From: Candidatus Nanoarchaeia archaeon
Lineage (GTDB): Archaea > Nanobdellota > Nanobdellia > Woesearchaeales > UBA525
DNA length: 34,366 bases
Assembly (NCBI GenBank): GCA_028279755.1
Contig: JANQNB010000010.1
Coordinates: 156,963 to 191,328 of the forward strand
Direction of reading: 5' to 3'
Part shown: one piece after another, positions 30,475-34,366 of the stretch
How the letters are laid out: every line of letters starts with the position of its first letter
Position numbering within the stretch: position 1 is the first letter of the stretch
The notes under the pieces: model-generated
Database searches by the model: none
The model's input: only the letters and a program-made list of their open reading frames with translations
What the model was told of the DNA's origin: nothing
Made by a program: the position numbers and the translations under genes

Positions 30475-31226
30475 AACGGTTTGGTATCCTTCCAGAATTC
30501 TTCGAAATAGGCCTTGAAGCTGTCAGCGATTTGCTGATTCACAATTTCAACTGCCATGATCTGCGGGTGTTGTATGATAATGACTGTCGTGTCTTTGTAG
30601 ATGAGGAAGCCTGCGTAGGTTTTGATATCGCTTTTCATTCGTCGTGATTCGCAGCCCTCATAACTGTTCCTGTTGTCGAGGATGTCGTCTTCAGTATCCT
30701 TGTTGAACAATAGTCTGCAGGTGATTCCTGCTTGTGCTCGGCGTTCATGGTCGCGTTGCCAATACAGATGGTGTGGTTCTGGCTGCCAGCCGGGGATGCC
30801 GAGGTAGACATATTCTTCTCCAGACGTGAGTTTCTGATAGGTGTGTTCATGTGCTGTGATCATGCCTTGCATGCCGAGGTAGATGTTGGCTTCGTTGTGG
30901 CTTGTCAGTTCTTGCTTCAGCAGCAATTCTGGCAAGAGCTGTTCGACTTTCTTCTTGCTAGCCTGTAATTCTCGTTCTCGCACGTCCATGTACTCCAGAA
31001 GTTTCTCTGGCTGCCCTGCTTCGTAGTACTTGGTCTTCGCTTTGGTGATATAGCTGACAAGGCCTTTCTGGATCAGCTTGTCCAGGAGCTGGTAGATAAT
31101 GCTGCGCGCAACTCCAGAGCGCTCGACGATCGGTCCTGTGGTGGCTGAGCCGAGCTCGAGCAAAGCCAGGTACACTTTCACTTCACCTTCTGTCAAACCA
31201 GCTTCCTTGAGTGCTGAAAGGTCCAT
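30471..31226 (-). CDS. TrmB-family transcriptional regulator
   Basis: 251 residues. The N-terminal winged helix (residues 5-70: LTEGEVKVYLALLELGSATT, SGVARSIIYQLLDKLIQKGL) is followed by a coiled-coil helix (75-105) and a C-terminal effector-like domain with YVYLGIPGWQPE and IIIQHPQIMAVEIVNQQIA. This is the TrmB/Spt-like layout, whose members often sense sugars. The sugar-binding C-terminal region of classical TrmB is not recognisable, so the ligand is unknown. TATA CTTTAAAT (31252-31259) lies about 28 bp before ATG 31226; it is divergent from the phosphoesterase cassette and might regulate it. Confidence 0.88.
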   Translation of the reverse strand: MDLSALKEAGLTEGEVKVYLALLELGSATTGPIVERSGVARSIIYQLLDKLIQKGLVSYITKAKTKYYEAGQPEKLLEYMDVRERELQASKKKVEQLLPELLLKQELTSHNEANIYLGMQGMITAHEHTYQKLTSGEEYVYLGIPGWQPEPHHLYWQRDHERRAQAGITCRLLFNKDTEDDILDNRNSYEGCESRRMKSDIKTYAGFLIYKDTTVIIIQHPQIMAVEIVNQQIADSFKAYFEEFWKDTKPF

Positions 31227-31251
31227 TTTCCGGGTTTCGAGAGCTTCTTAC

Positions 31252-31259
31252 CTTTAAAT
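31252..31259 (-). promoter_or_regulatory. TATA box of the TrmB-like gene
   Basis: Minus-strand ATTTAAAG lies about 28 bp before ATG 31226, leaderless spacing. The 31260-31348 remainder of the gap is AT-rich and probably holds the promoter of the cassette to its right. Confidence 0.5.
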
Positions 31260-31348
31260 GTTTAATTGTACTACTAGTGGTGGTGGGTTAATTATTATAT
31301 AGTTCTCTAGTTACTATGTGATTGTAACAAATAGTTTGGGGGAGCGCT

Positions 31349-32269
31349 ATGGAACAACGAACAGGACAAGGAATACTCATCACATCTGATCTGCATGTCA
31401 GAGGGCAATTCGAACGAGGTATCGCTGAACTCCAAGCCCGGTTTGGCGAGCGACTCTTGCCATTCGATTTCTACATCGCTGGGGATGTTGGAATGTTCAC
31501 CGAAGATGGCTGGCATGAAGATCCGGGCTACACTGCAAAGAAAAAAGTCCGTGCGGAAACTGGTGATGAAGCGCTCGCCAGAAAAGTGCAGGATGAAGCA
31601 TGGGAGACGCAACGAGATGAGATGGTTACCTTTGGTCTGCGAAGCCATAGATTGTCCCAGGAATTGATGGAGAGCATCGATCAGTGCTTTTCGGATCAGG
31701 TTCTTGGTCCTATCATGAAAATCTGGGGGAACTCGACAGTGATCGTGGCGAATGACCAACGCAAGGCGCTCGATCTTGCCGGGCGAGGGGATGAGCCCAC
31801 GCTCATGGACATGCTCGCTGAACGTCGGCACATCTGGCCAGCGAACAGCCTCACATGCGAACAATACGGGGAGCGTATGGTCGTTACCATACCGTATACT
31901 GAAGACCGGACAGCGCAAGCGTATGCGATTGCAGGAGCGAAAACCTTACCAACAGATGGGGATATCAAAGAAGTGCTTTTCGTTTACCACGAGAACCGCT
32001 TTCCCGGGCTCTTGGATGTGAAAGCTCCGGTCGTGACACAAGCGACGACCGATGCGGTGTTTGACATCTTGCGCCATAAGTTCCCGAAAGCGCAGATCTA
32101 CGAAGTGGCAGGACACAATCACGTGATCCCTGACGAGCCCATGATCCGGACAGAGGCAGGATCGCTGCTTGTTCCGGTGGGTATCGACAAGGAAACCCTT
32201 GTTGGCGCGACACTTATAGCCGAGCCCAATAGACCACTGGAACGAATCAGCTATGAGGTTGTGAGGTGA
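31349..32269 (+). CDS. Calcineurin-like metallophosphoesterase
   Basis: 306 residues. The metallophosphoesterase motifs appear in order: ITSDLHVRG (Asp14, His16), IAGDVGMF (Asp46), GNS at residues 127-129 in place of GNH[DE], a VYHEN His near 213, and GHNH at residues 255-258. Two metals are usually bound; the change of the GNH His to Ser is unusual and may weaken catalysis. A GGGGGAG precedes ATG 31349 by 9 bases. The stop overlaps the next start (GTGA), so it is co-translated with the PEP-utiliser-like gene. Substrate unknown. Confidence 0.82.
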   Translation: MEQRTGQGILITSDLHVRGQFERGIAELQARFGERLLPFDFYIAGDVGMFTEDGWHEDPGYTAKKKVRAETGDEALARKVQDEAWETQRDEMVTFGLRSHRLSQELMESIDQCFSDQVLGPIMKIWGNSTVIVANDQRKALDLAGRGDEPTLMDMLAERRHIWPANSLTCEQYGERMVVTIPYTEDRTAQAYAIAGAKTLPTDGDIKEVLFVYHENRFPGLLDVKAPVVTQATTDAVFDILRHKFPKAQIYEVAGHNHVIPDEPMIRTEAGSLLVPVGIDKETLVGATLIAEPNRPLERISYEVVR

Positions 32270-33573
32270 GGATAAACCCGTCAGACTGGCATAGTCTCGG
32301 TCGCTGGGTGCAACCGCCGTTGAGCGCAATCTTCTGGTGCGACTGGGCGACTGACCAGGAGCTGCCGTTGGACATTGCGTTTGATGGCCACTGCCTTTTC
32401 CTCGATGGCTACACTGTGCTGCGCAAGGATGATCTCAAGCGTGTTGAACGTTACGGAACAGACTTGATTGGGAAACCCGACGACACTGTCTTCAAAATCA
32501 TGCATGACTGGTTCGACAAGAGCATCACGACGTGCAGGCAACGGAGCGAGCAGCGTTTCTCCTCGCCTCAAGCAGCGATCAAGGACATGGCGGAGAATAT
32601 GCATGAACTCGTGTGCCCTTGGGTTTTCACGCTTCCAATCGGCGACGCGGCTGCAAAAGAGATCGAACGACTCTGCAAAGATCACAAGCTGGATTACGAG
32701 GAGACGATGCGCAGCCTTTCACCGCTCAAACCGACTGACGTCGAGGCGAAGAGCCGGGAAGCGACAGCGCTCAAGAAGAAAAAAGCGTCGCAAAAGGAAA
32801 TTGAGGAGCATATAGCACGGTACGCGCACTGCGGTGTGCATCATTTCCAGGGAGAACCGTACTCGATGCAGGATTTTGAAGATCACGACGCTGCTGAGGG
32901 CACAGACACAACAGTTGAGCTGCCGCCGTCGTTCGCCTGGCCTGCAAAACTGTTCAGGCTGGTGTTCTGGGCGCGCACCATGCTCGCCGAGACCAGCGGA
33001 TACATCCAACTGCAGGCCCGGAAGATGCTTCGGGAGACCGACAAAGCACTCGGCCTCGAGGAGGACGAGCATGTCTGGTTCTCGCCAGACGAGCTGATCG
33101 CGGGCCTGGACGATCCCACGAGCTTCGACAAATCACCCGCTCAGGAACGGAAGCAAGGTTTCGGCTATCACTCCCTGAACGGCAGGGTCGAAATGTTGTT
33201 TGGCAAGGAATTGCAGGAATGGATCGATCTTATCGTGCCGAAAGTGACGAAGCCGGATGTGATCAAAGGCAGAGTCGCCAATCCCGGAAAAACGCAAGGA
33301 CCGATCAGGATTGTGGTTGATCCTCGGCACCAGGAGCATGTCACGGAGGGAGACATCCTCGTCGCGCCAGAAACAAGCCCTGATTTCCTGCCGTCGATGC
33401 GGAAAGCTGCAGCATTCGTCACAGAAGTCGGCGGCCTGACCAGTCATGCTGCGATCGTCTCTCGCGAGATGGGCAAGCCCTGCATCGTCGGTGTCGAAGG
33501 CGCGACACAGTATCTGGAGGACGGCCAAGAAGTCGAAGTGGATGCTGACGCTGGTATTGTGCATCTGAAATGA
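32266..33573 (+). CDS. PEP-utilising-enzyme (phosphohistidine swivel) protein
   Basis: 435 residues. The last 90 residues are a PEP-utilising mobile (swivel) domain: VKGR-like start KGRVANPGKTQG, EGDILVAPETSPDFLPSM, then the signature TEVGGLTSHAAIVSREMGKP with the phospho-accepting His394, and a GVEGATQYLEDGQEVEVD end. The upstream 340 residues are mostly helical, with a FRLVFWARTMLAETSGYIQL helix and a Pro-free GL-EEDEHVWF turn resembling the linker of uncultured PEP-utilisers and rifampin phosphotransferases. There is no ATP-grasp domain and no TIM barrel, so ATP phosphorylation must come from another protein. GTG 32266 overlaps the phosphoesterase stop; its end overlaps the next gene as ATGA. 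Confidence 0.85.
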   Translation: MRINPSDWHSLGRWVQPPLSAIFWCDWATDQELPLDIAFDGHCLFLDGYTVLRKDDLKRVERYGTDLIGKPDDTVFKIMHDWFDKSITTCRQRSEQRFSSPQAAIKDMAENMHELVCPWVFTLPIGDAAAKEIERLCKDHKLDYEETMRSLSPLKPTDVEAKSREATALKKKKASQKEIEEHIARYAHCGVHHFQGEPYSMQDFEDHDAAEGTDTTVELPPSFAWPAKLFRLVFWARTMLAETSGYIQLQARKMLRETDKALGLEEDEHVWFSPDELIAGLDDPTSFDKSPAQERKQGFGYHSLNGRVEMLFGKELQEWIDLIVPKVTKPDVIKGRVANPGKTQGPIRIVVDPRHQEHVTEGDILVAPETSPDFLPSMRKAAAFVTEVGGLTSHAAIVSREMGKPCIVGVEGATQYLEDGQEVEVDADAGIVHLK

Positions 33574-34366
33574 CCTACAGATGGATGTGGGGACAGAAGC
33601 AGTCAGCGATGATTGCTGAGGCGCATCTTCTCAACTTTGTCGAATACAATGACGAGTTCAACTACGCAGAAGGCGTTGTTGACGTCATCCGCGAACACGA
33701 TAACGGGAATTCGTACATCTATTTTGCTGAAGATTCCCTGACAGATGCCGGACGAAACGGGCATAAGTATCTCGCCAAGCAGAAAACCAAGGCAGTGTTT
33801 GCGCGGATCGAACGCATGCTGAAAGAATTTCATGACTTCATAAGGAATTTGAGAAATTCAAAATACCAAAACTTAGAAAATAACGCATTACTTTGTCTAT
33901 TCCGTGAGTATCGGCGCCAGATGATCCTGATGCAGAAACTGTTTCGCACGTCAGAACCGTTCAGCACTGCCATGATTGAAGAAAAGATCCAAGAAACAGT
34001 TGACATTGAACAATTCAGCGTTCTTATTACTGCAACAGAGCTTGCTATGACACAGCAAGAGCTGGAAGACTGGCTTGTGCTCTGCACCTCAGCAGTGAGT
34101 GAGGAAAAACTGCTCAGTCATGCATTGAAATATCCGTCAAATTTCCCGAACGCATGGGACTACCAAGAAATTGTTGACTACTTACAGCAACGAATGCATG
34201 AGCAAGATGTCAACGCACTCAAAAAAGAAGTTCAAGAGATACACTCATTCAAGGAGGAGGTCAAGAACAAGCAAGAACAGGTCTATAAGCAATTTCCACA
34301 TCTTAAATTCTACGCAGAAACATTGCAGAAACTCTCCTTGACACGATTCCAGATCAAGCACGCCTG
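33570..34366 (+). CDS. PEP-utiliser-like protein, 3' end cut by window edge
   Basis: An open frame from ATG 33570 (overlapping the previous TGA by 4 bases) runs to the edge, 265 residues seen. It begins MTYRWMWGQKQSAMIAEA and is helical and charged, with the FREYRRQMILMQKLFRTSEPF and TATELAMTQQELEDW patterns that recall the linker/middle region of PEP-utilising proteins in uncultured archaea. If so, a swivel domain should follow outside the window. From about 33830 on the base composition becomes clearly more AT-rich than elsewhere in the window. Function unknown; it is likely the third member of the cassette. Confidence 0.6.
   Translation, partial: MTYRWMWGQKQSAMIAEAHLLNFVEYNDEFNYAEGVVDVIREHDNGNSYIYFAEDSLTDAGRNGHKYLAKQKTKAVFARIERMLKEFHDFIRNLRNSKYQNLENNALLCLFREYRRQMILMQKLFRTSEPFSTAMIEEKIQETVDIEQFSVLITATELAMTQQELEDWLVLCTSAVSEEKLLSHALKYPSNFPNAWDYQEIVDYLQQRMHEQDVNALKKEVQEIHSFKEEVKNKQEQVYKQFPHLKFYAETLQKLSLTRFQIKHA

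Noticed and set aside
1-34366. CRISPR array, insertion sequence or prophage
   Set aside because: No regularly spaced repeats, transposase or phage structural gene was found in any frame.

Overview
The window is archaeal. It carries an archaeal-type ribosomal protein/RNA polymerase operon (uS13, uS4, uS11, Rpo3/RpoD, tRNA-Leu, eL18, uL13, uS9), an archaeal 7S SRP RNA, TATA boxes about 25-30 bp upstream of many leaderless starts, and Shine-Dalgarno-led internal genes. Short intergenic gaps, many 1-11 nt overlaps, small DPANN-style proteins and the general gene repertoire suggest a DPANN-like lineage with a moderately high GC content (for example a Woesearchaeota relative). The lineage is an inference; the archaeal domain is not in doubt.

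Layout. 1-3213 is a minus-strand block: a truncated unknown gene, a HAD phosphatase, a metallo-beta-lactamase-fold protein that has lost its first metal-binding motif, and an HExxH metallopeptidase-like protein. 3320-3595 encodes SRP RNA. 3630-6578 is a plus-strand envelope/redox block: membrane protein, thioredoxin-like lipoprotein, CcdA-like thiol transporter and DUF3179 lipoprotein. 6575-9471 is a minus-strand guaB-purA operon, whose products take IMP to XMP and to adenylosuccinate. 9585-14678 holds a two-TM potassium channel, an MFS transporter, an alpha/beta hydrolase, an SGNH hydrolase, a DUF5679-like zinc ribbon, a large secreted Cys-rich protein with two VWC-like modules, a mini staphylococcal-nuclease-like protein and a tiny membrane peptide.

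15351-19587 is the ribosomal/RNAP operon. It is preceded by a long leader that can fold into a closed multi-branched structure ending just before the first ribosome binding site, and it has tRNA-Leu(GAG) embedded between rpoD and rpl18e. 19786-25023 is a complete SUF iron-sulfur assembly operon (ArsR-like regulator, sufB, sufD, sufS, sufU, a 39-residue Cys/His-rich peptide, sufC). The genes are packed with overlaps or zero spacing, so the regulator and the mini-protein are very likely part of the system.

25035-29324 (minus) carries a repeat-containing lipoprotein and a two-gene ABC-2 exporter with a long external coiled coil. 29443-31226 has an unknown protein, a SET-domain methyltransferase with an elaborate inverted-repeat leader, and a TrmB-family regulator. 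31349 to the right edge is a three-gene translationally coupled cassette: calcineurin-like phosphoesterase, PEP-utilising (phosphohistidine swivel) protein, and a second PEP-utiliser-like protein cut by the window end.

The strongest candidates for undescribed biology are the Cys/His mini-protein and ArsR-type regulator of the suf operon, the structured rps13 leader, the hairpin leader of the SET gene, and the phosphoesterase/swivel-domain cassette. No IS element, CRISPR array or rRNA was seen.
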